Positions 17,107 through 27,495 of a stretch of 64,000 bases of DNA are shown piece by piece; the stretch's first letter is position 1, and each line of letters opens with the position of its first letter. The stretch lies in contig AFUS01000004.1 of assembly GCA_000223315.2 (NCBI GenBank), forward strand, positions 310,001 to 374,000, in the 5' to 3' direction. This DNA comes from Parvimonas sp. oral taxon 393 str. F0440. Its GTDB lineage: Bacteria > Bacillota > Clostridia > Tissierellales > Peptoniphilaceae. The notes beneath the pieces are model-generated. The model did not search any database and was not told the DNA's origin. It saw only the letters and a program-made list of their open reading frames with translations. The position numbers were made by a program, and so were the translations under genes.

Positions 17107-17496
17107 TTATTTATTTAATTTTTTAAATATTTTTGAAATTAATACAAAAATTATAATTACTGAAATAATTGCAAGGATAAGTAAAATTATTGTTAGTGTA
17201 TCTTGATATAATCTTTTATATTTTTTGAAAAATTCAAAAACTCTAAAAATAAAAAATAAGATTATTCCTATATTTATCACTAAGAAATATTTGGTATTTC
17301 TTGTTATCAGTATTATTATAAATATAAATATAAAAATTAGAGAAATAACTAGCAAAAAGTTTTTAAATATTGTTGGATTGTGCATATATGGTTGATCGGA
17401 AGGATAACTACCTGCTGATAATTCTAAGGTTATTAGATAAAATAAAAATATTAAAAAACTAAATATTGAGTAAATTTTTTCTTTTAGTAATTTCAT
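17107..17496 (-). CDS. Hypothetical four-helix membrane protein
   Basis: 129 residues, with about four hydrophobic helices, the first being IFSFLIFLFYLITLELSAGS. Short loops contain YPSDQPYMHNP after helix 1 and a basic KRLYQD stretch before the last helix. No catalytic motif or family is recognised. It starts behind AAAAAGGAGG and its stop lies just before the tmRNA -35 box. The 200 bases between it and yicC contain both divergent promoters, including an AT-rich region, and no other gene that I can see. Confidence 0.65.
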   Translation of the reverse strand: MKLLKEKIYSIFSFLIFLFYLITLELSAGSYPSDQPYMHNPTIFKNFLLVISLIFIFIFIIILITRNTKYFLVINIGIILFFIFRVFEFFKKYKRLYQDTLTIILLILAIISVIIIFVLISKIFKKLNK

Positions 17497-17694
17497 AGTA
17501 TCCTCCTTTTTATATAAATATTAGCAATTTACAACTTTATTATAAGATTTTAAAGTTTTTTGTAAAGTATTTTATATGAAAAATATATTTTTAAAGAAAA
17601 TTATTAAATTTTCGTAACAAAGTATTGTAAAAATTTTTTGTTCGATTTATAATTTATTAATATAAAAATAATATAAATGTTTAAGGAGAAAAAG

Positions 17695-18579
17695 ATGTTA
17701 AAATCAATGACCGGTTATGGTAGAAGTGAGTTCGTTGATGAAAATTATGATTTGTCTTTTGAGATGAAAGCTGTAAATCATAAATTTTTAGATATTCAAG
17801 TTAAACTACCATATTTTTTAAATTTTTGTGAAGAAGATATAAAAAAAGTCGTAAGAAAAAAATTGTCAAGAGGACGAGTTGATATTTTTATAAGAGGAAA
17901 ACAAAAGTTTTCTGAAAATAACTCCGCTTTGGATGTTAATTATGATTTAGCTTCTGCTTATTTTGAGGCTTATAAAAATATTTCAAAAAATCTGGGAATA
18001 GAAAGTTCTGTAAGCATTGGGCATATTGTTAGAAATGAAAATGTAGTTGATGTTAAGACTTCTGAGATTGATGAAGAATATTTGAAAAAGAATGTTTTGG
18101 AAGCTATTGAAAAGTCAGTTGACGAGCTTGTTTCAATGAGAATTGTTGAAGGAGAAAATCTGAATAAGGATTTGTTGGACAATCTTTTAGCTTTTGAAAA
18201 TAATTTAGGAAATATCATAGAAAGAAAAGAGGATGTTTTAAATAATCAAATTGAGAAATTAAAATTAAAACTAAATGAATTTTCTGATGAATTATCTGAA
18301 AGTGAAATAAACAGATTAAATCTTGAAGTAATTTTTTATACAGATAAACTTGATATAAGTGAAGAAATCACAAGACTTCATTCACATATTCAAAATTTTA
18401 AGAAGTTTTTAAATTTAGAAAGTCAAGTTGGTAAAAAAATTGAATTTTTATTACAAGAGATGAATAGAGAAATCAATACAATAGCAAGTAAATCAAATAA
18501 TTATGCAATTTCAACTTATGTTATTGAAATGAAGGTTATTATAGAAAAACTTAGAGAACAAATTCAAAATGTTGAATAG
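17695..18579 (+). CDS. yicC: YicC family endoribonuclease-like protein
   Basis: 294 residues from the ATG at 17695, which follows AAGGAG; an earlier in-frame ATG at 17677 overlaps that site and is less likely. YicC proteins are cytoplasmic hexameric RNases or RNA-turnover adaptors. The family opening MLKSMTGYGRSEF, FEMKAVNHKFLDIQVKLPYF, RGRVDIFI, and the C-terminal HIQNFKKFL, GKKIEFLLQEMNREINTIASK and KVIIEKLREQIQNVE are all present. It heads the gmk-rpoZ-coaBC-priA-def-fmt-rsmB series. The small remA gene usually between yicC and gmk in Firmicutes is missing. Confidence 0.92.
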   Translation: MLKSMTGYGRSEFVDENYDLSFEMKAVNHKFLDIQVKLPYFLNFCEEDIKKVVRKKLSRGRVDIFIRGKQKFSENNSALDVNYDLASAYFEAYKNISKNLGIESSVSIGHIVRNENVVDVKTSEIDEEYLKKNVLEAIEKSVDELVSMRIVEGENLNKDLLDNLLAFENNLGNIIERKEDVLNNQIEKLKLKLNEFSDELSESEINRLNLEVIFYTDKLDISEEITRLHSHIQNFKKFLNLESQVGKKIEFLLQEMNREINTIASKSNNYAISTYVIEMKVIIEKLREQIQNVE

Positions 18580-18592
18580 TTTTGGAGGTAAT

Positions 18593-19164
18593 ATGAAAAA
18601 GGGATTTTTGATGGTTGTTTCAGGTCCGTCAGGAGTTGGGAAAGGTACTATTTGTGATATTTTATTAAGAGATAATAAAGATATTAAGTATTCAATTTCT
18701 GCAACTAGTAGAAATAAAAGACCTAATGAAGAACATGGGAAAAACTATTTTTTGTTTCAAATGATGAGTTTGAAAAGATGATAGCAGATAAAAAACTTTT
18801 AGAGTACGCAAGAGTTCATGGGAATTATTATGGAACTCCTAAGGATTTTGTTTTAAATTCTATTAATCAAGGGGATGTCGTAATTTTAGAGATTGACGTT
18901 CAAGGTGCACTTCAAGTTAAGAAAAATTATCCTGATGCTGTTTTGGTTTTTGTTTTGCCACCAGATTTTGAAGAGTTAAAGAGAAGACTTGTAGAACGTG
19001 GAACGGAAGATGAAGAAACTGTAAATTTAAGAATGAATAATGCAAAAAAAGAAGTTGAATTTTTAAATGAATATAATTATTCCATAGTGAATGATTTTAT
19101 AGATGAAAGTGTAGATAAAATGAAGGCTATTATTGAAGCCGAAAGATTAAAGATTAAGAAATAG
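18593..19164 (+). CDS. gmk: Guanylate kinase, one frame break
   Basis: Converts GMP to GDP with ATP, an essential nucleotide step. P-loop VVSGPSGVGKGT, GMP-binding SATSRNKRPNEEHGKNYF, YYGTPKDFV, VILEIDVQGA and the lid-side LKRRLVERGTE are all present. The start is ATG 18593 after GGAGG. The frame breaks in the T6 run 18748-18753; one more T continues NYFFVSNDEFEKMIADKKL and gives about 190 residues. Because the gene is essential and otherwise perfect, this break is most likely a sequence error. Confidence 0.92.
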
Positions 19165-19176
19165 GAGGAATGAAAG

Positions 19177-19374
19177 ATGATAAATCCATCATTTAAAGAA
19201 TTGGAAAAAATTGATAAGAGTAGATATGCTTTAGTTGTTATGACAAGTAAAAGAGCTAGAAGAATTGTAAATGGATCTAAAAATTTAATGGAAACAGACG
19301 CTCAAAAACCAATTACTCAAGCACTTCAAGAAATAGTAGCTCAAAAGGTAACTAAAAAAGAAAAGGAAGATTAA
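19177..19374 (+). CDS. rpoZ: RNA polymerase omega subunit
   Basis: 65-residue small subunit that helps assemble the polymerase beta' chain. The conserved core is seen as MINPSFKELEKI, then SRYALVVMTSKRARRIV, and GSKNLMETDAQKPITQALQE near the middle. Starts behind AGGAGG, 12 bases after gmk, and coaBC starts at the base after its stop. Position and length are standard for Firmicutes. Confidence 0.93.
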   Translation: MINPSFKELEKIDKSRYALVVMTSKRARRIVNGSKNLMETDAQKPITQALQEIVAQKVTKKEKED

Positions 19375-19375
19375 G

Positions 19376-20554
19376 ATGAAAAAAATATTTTAGTTGGAGT
19401 AACTTCTGGAATTGCAATTTACAAGTCTTTAGACTTGGTAAGTATGTTGGTTAAGGCAGGATATGAAGTTAATGTTGTTATGACTGAAAACGCAACTAAA
19501 CTTATAAATCCGTTGATTTTTGAAACAATAAGTCAAAATAAAGTTTATAGTGATGTTTATGAAAGAGATATGGATAGTCAAGTTAAGCATATAAAACTTG
19601 CAAAAAATGCAGATTGTTTTGTTATTGCACCACTAACTGCAAATACTATGGCTAAAATTGTTCACGGAATTGCAGATAATTTGATTACAAATATCGTACT
19701 TGCACATACAAAAAAGATGATTTTAGTGCCATCTATGAATGTTAATATGTATGAAAATCCGGTAACTCAAAAAAATATTGAAGCTTTAAAAGAAAGACAT
19801 ATTGTTTTAAGTCCGGATTATGGTCGTCTTGCTTGTGGAGACTATGGAAAAGGAAAATTTCCTACTACTGAAAGAATTTTTGAAGAAATTGAGAGTTATT
19901 TTGTAAAAAAAGATTTACTAGGAAAAAAGGTGTTAATAGGAAATGGTGCTACAGTTGAAGACATTGATCCTGTTAGATACATTTCAAATTACAGTAGTGG
20001 AAAAATGGGAAATGAATTGGCTTTATGTGCTAAAAGACGTGGAGCTGATGTAAAAGTAGTTTGTGGAAAAGTTAATAGTGATTACAGAAAATTTGGAATT
20101 GAATATATTGATGTAAAAACCAATGAAGATATGTATAACTCTCTTAAAGAAAATTTTGACGAGGCAGATATTTTGATTATGCCTGCTGCACCAGTTGATT
20201 TTAAGGTAAAAATAAAAAGATTTTAAAATCAAAAAGACTGAAAATTTTGAAAATATTGAAATTGAAAATAATATTGATATTTTAAAAAGTATTTCAGAGC
20301 ACAAAAAATCACAATTTGTTGTAGGCTTTGCAGCTGAAACAAATTCAGTTAAAGATTATGCAATTTCAAAGATGAAGAATAAAAATTTGGATATGATAGT
20401 TGCAAATGACGTTTCATTAAAAGATAGGGGCTTTGGTTCTGATTTTAATAAGGTTACTATCATTACGAAAGATAGTGAAATTGAAACGGAAGTTTTAACT
20501 AAGAGAGAAATTGCAGATAAAATTTTAGATGCTATTTTGGAGAAAATATGTTAG
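19376..20554 (+). CDS. coaBC: CoaBC (phosphopantothenoylcysteine synthetase/decarboxylase), multiple frame breaks
   Basis: Bifunctional coenzyme A enzyme that joins 4'-phosphopantothenate to Cys and decarboxylates it. The N-terminal flavoprotein decarboxylase shows ILVGVTSGIAIYKSLDLVS, IAPLTANTMAKIVHGIADNL and MNVNMYENP with the catalytic region RLACGDYGKG. The CTP-dependent synthetase begins KVLIGNGATVEDIDPVRYIS and includes VVGFAAET and ANDVSLKDRGFGSD. Breaks are at the A7 run 19379-19385 (right after the ATG) and within A-rich 20211-20235, where two small shifts are needed. The gene overlaps priA by 7 bases. Correcting the runs yields about 395 residues. Confidence 0.88.
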
Positions 20555-22943
20555 CAGAAGTTGTTGTTAAGTCTTTTTTACTATCAAGAGCTGAAAATAT
20601 TTTTACTTATAAAATTCCTAAAAATATAGAAGAAGAAATTTCAGTAGGTAAGAGGGTAATTGTTCCTTTTGGTAAAGGAAATAAGAGAACAATTGGACTT
20701 GTTATAAATATTTTAGATGAAAAAGATGTTGAAACAGATATAAAGTTCAAAGAAATTAATATGGTTATAGATGAAAAGGAAATTGTAAGTAAAACACAGA
20801 TTAAACTCGCAAAGTTTATGAGTGAAAAATACATTACAAATCTTTCCTATTGTCTAAATTGTGTTTTGCCTCCCGGAGACTGGAGTAAAATTGAAGAATT
20901 TTTTGTTTTAAATAAAGAAAAATACAATGAATTTTCAACTGTTGAAACTGAATTTTTTTCAAAGAGAAGAAACATTTTAGAAATTCGAGAATTTTATAAT
21001 GATGATAAAAAGGTAAATTATCTAATTGAAAATAAAATTTTAGTAAAAAAATACAAATATAACAACTCGGAAAATAAATTTTTAGAAAAATTTGTTAAAC
21101 TAAATGAAGATTTTGACTTTTCAAAAATTCGTAAAAATGCAGTAAAACAATTAGAGCTTTTGAATTTTTTAAAAGGAAAAGATTTTGTAAGCGTTAAAAA
21201 TTTAAGAGAAAACAACTTTACAAAAGCTGTAGTAGATTCTTTGATTTCAATGGAGGCACTTGTTTTAACTGAAAATAAAATTTATAAAAATTCTATTGAA
21301 GAAAAAAGTAGCTATAAAAAATTAAAGTTAAATAAAGAACAAAAAGATGTTTTAGATAATATTTTAAATTCCGAAAATAATAAATTTTTAATTCATGGAA
21401 TAACTGGTAGTGGAAAGACTGAGATTTATCTTCAACTTGTTGAAAATATGTTAGAACAGGGAAAAAGCAGTATAATTTTAGTTCCTGAAATTAGTCTTAC
21501 ACCACAGACCATAGAGAGATTTTCAGGACGTTTTGAAAATGATATTGCAATTATCCATTCCAGACTTACAATGATTGAAAAATTAAATCAATGGAAACAA
21601 ATTCAAGACAAGGATATAAAAATTGTAGTTGGAGCTAGATCTGCAATTTTTTCTCCTATAAAAAACTTGGGGCTTGTAATAATTGATGAAGAACATGAAT
21701 CAAGCTATATAAGCGATCAAAATCCAAAATATTATACTCACGAAGTGGCAGAATATTTAGTCGGATTGTCAGGAGCAAAACTTGTTTTAGGCTCTGCAAC
21801 TCCGTCTGTAAATATCTATGCAAGAACAGATAGTGAAGATATTAAACTTTTAGAATTAAAAAACAGAGCTACAAAAAATTCCTTACCCGAAGTTGAAATT
21901 GTTGATATGCGTGAGGAACTTTTACTTGGAAATAAAAGTATTTTAAGCAATAGTCTTTATGAAGCAATTCAAAAAACTTTGGATAGAAAAGAACAGGTAA
22001 TTTTATTTTTAAATAAACGTGGAAGAAGCTCTTTCGTTTTTTGCAGAAGTTGCGGTTATGTTCAAAAATGCGATTATTGTGATATTTCCATGACATATCA
22101 TAAAGATAATAGAAAAGATATTTGCATTTGTCATATGTGTGGAAGAACTAAACCAAAACCTAAAATATGTCCAAATTGTTTTAAACAATCCATAAAAGAA
22201 TTCGGCTTTGGAACAGAAGCATTGGAAGAATATATTAAAAATGCTTTTAGAGATGCTAAAGTTTGTAGAATAGATGCAGATACTTCAAAGGAAAAAGGAG
22301 TCTATGGAGAAGTTTACCAAAAGATGAAAAATAAGGAAATTGATATTCTTATCGGCACTCAGATGATTTCAAAAGGGCTCGACTTTCCAAATGTAACTTT
22401 GGTAGGAGTTGTACTTGCTGATATAAGTTTAAATATTCCATCATTTAGATCTGCTGAAAAAACTTTTCAGCTTTTGACACAGGTTGCAGGTCGTTCAGGT
22501 CGTGGAGAAAAAGAGGGAAAAGTTATAATCCAAACTTATAAACCAAGTCATTATAGCATTGTTAATTCTTCTGATCATAATTATGAAGAGTTTTTCAGAG
22601 AAGAAATAAATTTTAGAAGAAGTTTTCTTTATCCGCCAAAGGCTCATATAGTGAATTTTCAATTTAAGAGTAAAAGTGTTGAAAATTGTATGGAAGAATT
22701 GAAAAAATAAGAGATTTAATTTTTGATAAATTTAAAAAAGAAATAAATTTAAAAAATATAATTATTCTAGGACCTAATCCTGATGCTATAAAATGGGTAA
22801 ATATGGTGTATAGATATAATTTGACTATAAAAGTTCTAGAAGACTATGAGGTCTTTAGACAATTTTTAACAGAATTAATTTTCAACAAAAAGTATTCATT
22901 TAATACTGAAAAAAATGGAAAATTAATTTTGACGATAGATTAA
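20548..22943 (+). CDS. priA: Primosomal protein N' (replication restart helicase), one frame break
   Basis: 3'-to-5' DNA helicase that reloads the replisome at stalled forks. The N-terminal fork-binding domain is followed by Walker A HGITGSGKTE, the DEEH box in VIIDEEHESSY, a zinc-binding insert with four CxxC-type pairs (CRSCGYVQKCDYCD and CHMCGRTKPKPKICPNC), GTQMISKGLDFPNV and QVAGRSGRG. The frame fails at the A6 run 22702-22707; one more A reads on as EELKKIRDLIFDKFKKEI to the end. Total near 798 residues, with the typical C-terminal domain retained. Confidence 0.92.
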
Positions 22944-22952
22944 GGAGGAAAA

Positions 22953-23447
22953 ATGGCATTAAGAAATGTTAGAATTGATGGCGATCCTGTTCTTAGAAAA
23001 AAGGCAAGGAAAGTCGAAGTTATAGATGATAAAATAAAAAATCTACTAGAAGATATGGTAGAAACAATGTATGATTCAGACGGAGTTGGACTTGCATGTC
23101 CACAAATAGGAATTTTAAAAAGACTTGTAACAATTGATGTCGGAGATGAACACGGATTACTTAAAATGGTAAATCCTGAAATTTTAGAAAGTTCCGGAGA
23201 ACAAGTTGGACCTGAAGGCTGTCTTTCAATTCCTGATGTTAGAGGTTTTGTAAAGAGACCCGAAAAAGTAAAATTCAAATATACAGATATTGACGGAAAT
23301 GAACAAATTATTGATGCAACAGGATTATTAGCTGTTTGTATTTGTCATGAAATAGATCACTTAAATGGAATTTTATTTACAGATTTAGCTTTGGAGGGAG
23401 AAGAAGCTGAAATGTATGAAAAATTGTATTATGGTGAGGCAGAATAA
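22953..23447 (+). CDS. def: Peptide deformylase
   Basis: Removes the formyl group from nascent N-terminal Met. All three metal-site motifs are present: GVGLACPQIG (motif 1), EGCLSIPDV with the metal-binding Cys (motif 2), and CHEIDHLNGILF with HExxH (motif 3). 164 residues, the short bacterial type. It starts behind AAGGAGG, and its stop overlaps the fmt ATG by one base, so the deformylase and formyltransferase are translated as a pair. Confidence 0.95.
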   Translation: MALRNVRIDGDPVLRKKARKVEVIDDKIKNLLEDMVETMYDSDGVGLACPQIGILKRLVTIDVGDEHGLLKMVNPEILESSGEQVGPEGCLSIPDVRGFVKRPEKVKFKYTDIDGNEQIIDATGLLAVCICHEIDHLNGILFTDLALEGEEAEMYEKLYYGEAE

Positions 23448-24368
23448 TGAAAAAAATAATTTTTATGGGAACTCCGGATTTCGCAGTCCCACCTTTAGAA
23501 ACTTTGAATGAAAATTTTGAAGTTTCTTTAGTTGTTTCTCAAAAAGACAAACTTAGAAACAGAAAAAAATTATTACCGACTCCCGTAAAGCAAAGAGCAT
23601 TGGAACTTGGTCTTGAAGTTGTAACTCCTGATAGTGTAAAGAGTGATGAATTTTTTGAATTCGTAAAAGAAATAAACCCTGATTTTATTGTCGTGGTAGC
23701 ATTTGGACAGATAATTGATAAAAGATTAATCAACTTTATGCATGGAAAAATTTTAAATATTCACGCTTCAATTTTACCTGAATTAAGAGGGTCTGCACCA
23801 ATAAATTGGGCTATTGTAAATGGGTTAGAAAAGACAGGTGTTAGTATTATGTCAATAGATGTTGGGCTTGATACGGGAGATGTTTTGGATATTGAAGAAA
23901 CTGAAATTTCTGATTTAGATAATGCTGAAACACTTTATGAAAGATTATCGAAAATGGGTTCAAATTTGATTGTTAAAACTATTAATGACTTTGAGAATAA
24001 ATATAAAAACAGAGTTAAACAGGGAGATAAATTTTCCTATGCTCCAATGATAAAAAGGAAATGGGAAAACTTAATTTTAATGATACTTCAAGAAATATTT
24101 TCAACAAAATAAGAGGTTTTTACAATTGGCCTAGTACATTTTGCGAATATTTGGGAGAAAATATAAAAATTCATAGAGCTGAAATTTCTAAAGAAAATCC
24201 GAATGAAATTGTCGGAACAATTTTTAAAGTTTCAGATGATGCAATTTTTGTTAAAACTTTAGATGGAAGTATAAAACTTTTAGAAATTCAATTTTCAGGG
24301 AAAAAAGAGTTTTAGTTAAAGACTATCTTCGTGGCAATTCTATTAAAGTTGGAGAAATTTTAAAATAA
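23447..24368 (+). CDS. fmt: Methionyl-tRNA formyltransferase, two frame breaks
   Basis: Formylates initiator Met-tRNA with 10-formyl-tetrahydrofolate. MKKIIFMGTPDFAVPPLETL, the catalytic NIHASILPELRGSAPINWAI (Asn, His), and the Asp in VGLDTGDVL are all present, with FSYAPMIKRK at the domain boundary. Breaks at the A5 run 24052-24056 and the A6 run 24301-24306 are each cured by one A, restoring KLNFNDTSRNIFNKIRGF and a C-terminus LVKDYLRGNSIKVGEILK. The restored stop overlaps the rsmB start, as expected for this operon. About 307 residues. Confidence 0.92.
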
Positions 24369-25672
24369 TGAGAAAACTTGCAGTTGAAATTCTTTGTGAA
24401 ATCAAAGATGAAAATTCAAATTCAACAAATTTATTAAATAAAAGCACAAAAAATATTTCTGATTTAGATAGCAAATTTTTAAGAGAAATTGTATATGGAA
24501 CTTTGGAAAATAGAATTTATCTTGATTATATAATCAAAAAGCTTTGTAAACTAAGAATTAAGAAGTTCAATCCATATATATTAAATATTTTAAGAATTTC
24601 TATCTATCAGATTATTTTTATGGATAAAATTCCTGAATTTGCAATAATAAATGAGGCTGTTAATCTTACAAAAGTTTTTAAACTTAAAAAATTTTCCTCT
24701 TTTGTTAATGGATCTTTAAGAAATTTTTTGAGAAATAAAGAAGACTTTATAAAGATTGAAGCTGACGATGTAGAGGAAGCTATCTCTATAAAATATTCTG
24801 CAAATATGGATATTGTAAAAATATTGCTTTCTGATTATGGTAGGGAAGAAACTATAAAAATTCTTGAAAATTCAATGTTCAAACCTCATTTTGCAATAAG
24901 AATTTCATCTTTTGAAAAGACGGAAGAAAAAGTTGTTAAGGACTTGAAAAAAGACGGATATAAGCTAAAAAAATCTGAAATTTCAAAATTTACTTATTTT
25001 GTAGAAAATCCTACTAATATATTGGAAACTGAAAGTTTTAAAAGAGGAGATTTTACAGTTCAAGATGTTGGAAGTATTTTAACGGGAGAAGTTTTAGCTC
25101 CAAAAGAAAATTCAAAAGTTTTAGATATTTGTTCCGCACCGGGTGGAAAAACTTGTCATCTAGCTTTTCAGATGAAAAATAGTGGAGAAATCTTTGCGAA
25201 CGATATTGTAAAGAGTAAATTAAAAAAGATAGAAGAAAATTGTAAAAGACTTAATATAAAAAATGTAAAATTACTAAATTTTGACGCTTCAATTTACAAA
25301 GAGGAATATAAAGAACAATTTGACTATATACTCTGTGATGTAATTTGTTCAGGAATTGGAGTTATGGATAGAAAACCTGAAATAAAATTATTCAGAAGTC
25401 AAGAAACTATTGATGAAATAATTGAATTACAGAGAAAAATTTTTGATAATGCAGTAGAATATCTAAAAGATAAAGGAGAGATAGTTTACAGCACTTGCTC
25501 TGTTTTGAAATGTGAAAATGAAGAAAATGTCAAATATTTTTTAGAAAAACATAAAAATTTAAAAATAAAAGATGTTGAATTTTTGGGTAAATCAGAGAAA
25601 TTTATAAAATTATTACCTGAAAAGCAAAAACATAATGGATTTTTTATAATAAAATTTATTAAAGAGAATTAA
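24368..25672 (+). CDS. rsmB: 16S rRNA m5C967 methyltransferase
   Basis: Sun/RsmB, 434 residues: an N-terminal NusB-like RNA-binding domain (RKLAVEILCEI, FLREIVYGTLENRIYLDYII) and a C-terminal SAM-dependent methyltransferase with VLDICSAPGGKTCHLA, CDVICSGIGVM (the PC motif here reads IC, with Cys kept) and the second catalytic Cys in VYSTCSVLKCENEENV. This is the last gene of the housekeeping run. In many Firmicutes rlmN, stp and prkC follow, but here a terminator ends the series, so synteny breaks at this point. Confidence 0.93.
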   Translation: MRKLAVEILCEIKDENSNSTNLLNKSTKNISDLDSKFLREIVYGTLENRIYLDYIIKKLCKLRIKKFNPYILNILRISIYQIIFMDKIPEFAIINEAVNLTKVFKLKKFSSFVNGSLRNFLRNKEDFIKIEADDVEEAISIKYSANMDIVKILLSDYGREETIKILENSMFKPHFAIRISSFEKTEEKVVKDLKKDGYKLKKSEISKFTYFVENPTNILETESFKRGDFTVQDVGSILTGEVLAPKENSKVLDICSAPGGKTCHLAFQMKNSGEIFANDIVKSKLKKIEENCKRLNIKNVKLLNFDASIYKEEYKEQFDYILCDVICSGIGVMDRKPEIKLFRSQETIDEIIELQRKIFDNAVEYLKDKGEIVYSTCSVLKCENEENVKYFLEKHKNLKIKDVEFLGKSEKFIKLLPEKQKHNGFFIIKFIKEN

Positions 25673-25674
25673 GG

Positions 25675-25705
25675 GATTGAGGACTAGTCTTCAATCTCTT
25701 TTTTA
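25675..25705 (+). terminator. Terminator after rsmB
   Basis: GATTGAGGAC/GTCTTCAATC stem followed by CTCTTTTTTT. Ends the yicC-rsmB operon. Confidence 0.82.
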
Positions 25706-25747
25706 TAAGAAAATTGTCTTAATCAAAAATTAGCAAATCGGAAGGAA

Positions 25748-25931
25748 ATGAGTCAAGATGATGAACTATTTAAGGATAAAATAAGTCAAAAGGGAAAAAA
25801 GCCTTAAAAATCTTGTACTATTTTATGGTGGATTAAAAAACATAGTTAGAAAAATAAATATTCAGCTTGATTGGATGACAAATATTGGGGGAAAGTGGTA
25901 TAATAAAATGAATGAAAAATTGGCAAATTAG
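25748..25931 (+). pseudogene. Possible small broken coding region
   Basis: An ATG at 25748 behind GGAAGG begins MSQDDELFKDKISQKGKK, but stops at TAA. In another frame the stretch continues NIVRKINIQLDWMTNIGGKW and YNKMNEKLAN to a TAG at 25929. The two pieces would be joined by adding two A to the A6 run near 25795. Composition looks coding, yet I recognise no family and the total is only about 60 residues. It may be a remnant of a gene lost at the end of the housekeeping operon. Confidence 0.3.
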
Positions 25932-25950
25932 AATTTTATGAGGAGTTTAT

Positions 25951-26340
25951 ATGGAGTTTAATAGTTTGATTCCTGAATTATCAGTTTTTGATATTGTTCA
26001 GACTAAAAATTTTTATGAAGAATTAGGATTTAAAATAGAGTACGAACGACCGGAAGTGAAATTTGTTTTTATGTCTTTTCAAGATAGTCAGTTTATGTTT
26101 GAACAAATTCATGATGATGGCTGGAATACAGGGGAACTAATCTATCCTTTAGGAAGAGGAATAAATTTTTCAATATCAGTTGATGATATTGAGAAACTAT
26201 ATGAATTAGTGAAAAGCAAACAATTAGAGATTTACAGAGAACTGATTAGAAGTGTATATAGGGTTAACGGAATTGAAGAAATACAAATGGAGTTCCTGAT
26301 TCAAGATCCTAATGGATATTTATTGAGGTTTACAAACTGA
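25951..26340 (+). CDS. Glyoxalase/bleomycin-resistance (VOC) family protein
   Basis: 129 residues of the vicinal-oxygen-chelate fold. PELSVFDIVQTKNFYEELGF, FVFMSFQDSQFMFEQ and FLIQDPNGYLLRF match BLMA-type drug-binding proteins and glyoxalases: two beta-alpha-beta-beta-beta repeats, with the C-terminal DPNGYLLRF strand. Proteins with this exact opening (LIPELSV-DI) often bind bleomycin-like drugs or act as antitoxin-type immunity proteins. Metal ligands cannot be assigned with confidence, so an enzymatic role is unsure. It ends with TGA. A methyltransferase gene follows after a 128-base gap. Confidence 0.82.
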   Translation: MEFNSLIPELSVFDIVQTKNFYEELGFKIEYERPEVKFVFMSFQDSQFMFEQIHDDGWNTGELIYPLGRGINFSISVDDIEKLYELVKSKQLEIYRELIRSVYRVNGIEEIQMEFLIQDPNGYLLRFTN

Positions 26341-26370
26341 TGACTCTTGATTTGAAGGGTAGGTAAACTC

Positions 26371-26450
26371 AGACTTGTCGCGCTAAAACAATTAAATAAA
26401 ATGACAAAAAGAAAGTGCCGATATTCAACTTAAATCGAAATAATATAAAA
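26371..26450. repeat. Diverged direct repeat, copy 1
   Basis: Shares CTTGTCG-like start, TAAAACAATTAAATAA, AAAGAAA, a TATC/GATATT core and GAAA...AATATAA with 27299-27400. The two copies flank the methyltransferase gene. Identity is patchy and estimated by eye. Confidence 0.5.
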
Positions 26451-26468
26451 TTACGAGGAGATTATAAG

Positions 26469-27233
26469 ATGAACAATTATATAAAATTAAATGAAGATAG
26501 ATGGAATAATGTAAAAAATGACTATACTGAGCCATTGACACATGAAGAATTAGAAGAAGTTAGAAATAATCCAATTTCTGTTGCATTAACTGTTGGGAAA
26601 AAAGTTCCAAAAGAATGGTTTAAAAAAGCAAACGGAAAAAAGATATTAGGTTTAGCTTGTGGTGGTGGACAGCAGGGTCCGGTTTTTGCTATAAAAGGTT
26701 ATGATGTAACCATAATGGATTTTTCTAAATCACAATTACAAAGAGATGATATGGTTGCTAAAAGAGAAGGCTTAAAAATCAATACAGTTCAAGGCGATAT
26801 GACAAAACCATTTCCATTTGAAAATGAAACTTTTGATATTATTTTTAATCCGGTTTCAAATGTATATATAGAAGATTTAGAAAACATGTATAAAGAAGCC
26901 TCTCGAGTATTGAAAAAGGGTGGACTGTTAATGGTCGGATTTATGAATCCTTGGATATACATGTATGATGCTGACATTGTATGGGACAAACCCGATGAGG
27001 AATTACTTTTAAAGTTTTCAATACCTTTTAATTCAAAAAAGCTTGAAGAGGAAGGCAAGATAACAATAAATCCAGAATATGGATATGAATTTAGCCATAC
27101 CTTAGAAACTCAAATTAGAGGACAACTTAAAAACGGTCTCGCTATGATAGATTTTTATGAATCGTGTGACAAAAGAAATAGATTATCACGTTATGGAAAT
27201 GACTATATAGCTACACTTTGTATTAAACTATAA
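26469..27233 (+). CDS. Class I SAM-dependent methyltransferase
   Basis: 254 residues from ATG 26469 behind ACGAGGAG; an upstream in-frame ATG at 26415 lacks a ribosome site. The SAM-binding motif I is KILGLACGGGQQGPVFAIKG, motif II VTIMDFSKSQL, then the acidic VQGDMTKPFPFENETFDIIF, and the post-III strand RVLKKGGLLMVGF. This places it in the UbiE/Methyltransf_11 group. Family members methylate small molecules; target unknown. Repeats on either side and unrelated neighbours suggest that it sits in a variable segment. Confidence 0.85.
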   Translation: MNNYIKLNEDRWNNVKNDYTEPLTHEELEEVRNNPISVALTVGKKVPKEWFKKANGKKILGLACGGGQQGPVFAIKGYDVTIMDFSKSQLQRDDMVAKREGLKINTVQGDMTKPFPFENETFDIIFNPVSNVYIEDLENMYKEASRVLKKGGLLMVGFMNPWIYMYDADIVWDKPDEELLLKFSIPFNSKKLEEEGKITINPEYGYEFSHTLETQIRGQLKNGLAMIDFYESCDKRNRLSRYGNDYIATLCIKL

Positions 27234-27298
27234 TATTATAGAACATACTTCAGGAGAATAGTCCATTTTATTTTCCGTAAGGGTTAAAATCTAAATCT

Positions 27299-27400
27299 AA
27301 GTTTGTCGAAGTAAAACAATTAAATAATATCCTTAATAGAAAAGAAAAGAAAATATCGGATATTTCAATAAAAATGAAACTGAAAAAATATAATATAAGC
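27299..27400. repeat. Diverged direct repeat, copy 2
   Basis: Partner of 26371-26450. The whole 27234-27495 stretch is AT-rich, holds this repeat and a probable promoter for the ABC exporter, and no other gene that I can support. Confidence 0.5.
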
Positions 27401-27495
27401 TAACAAGAATAATGCTTGAAGTTACGTAGAAAAATGAACGAAAAGAGATAGTTTTGATTAAAAATACTTAAAAAGTAGCAATAGGAGTGATAAAT

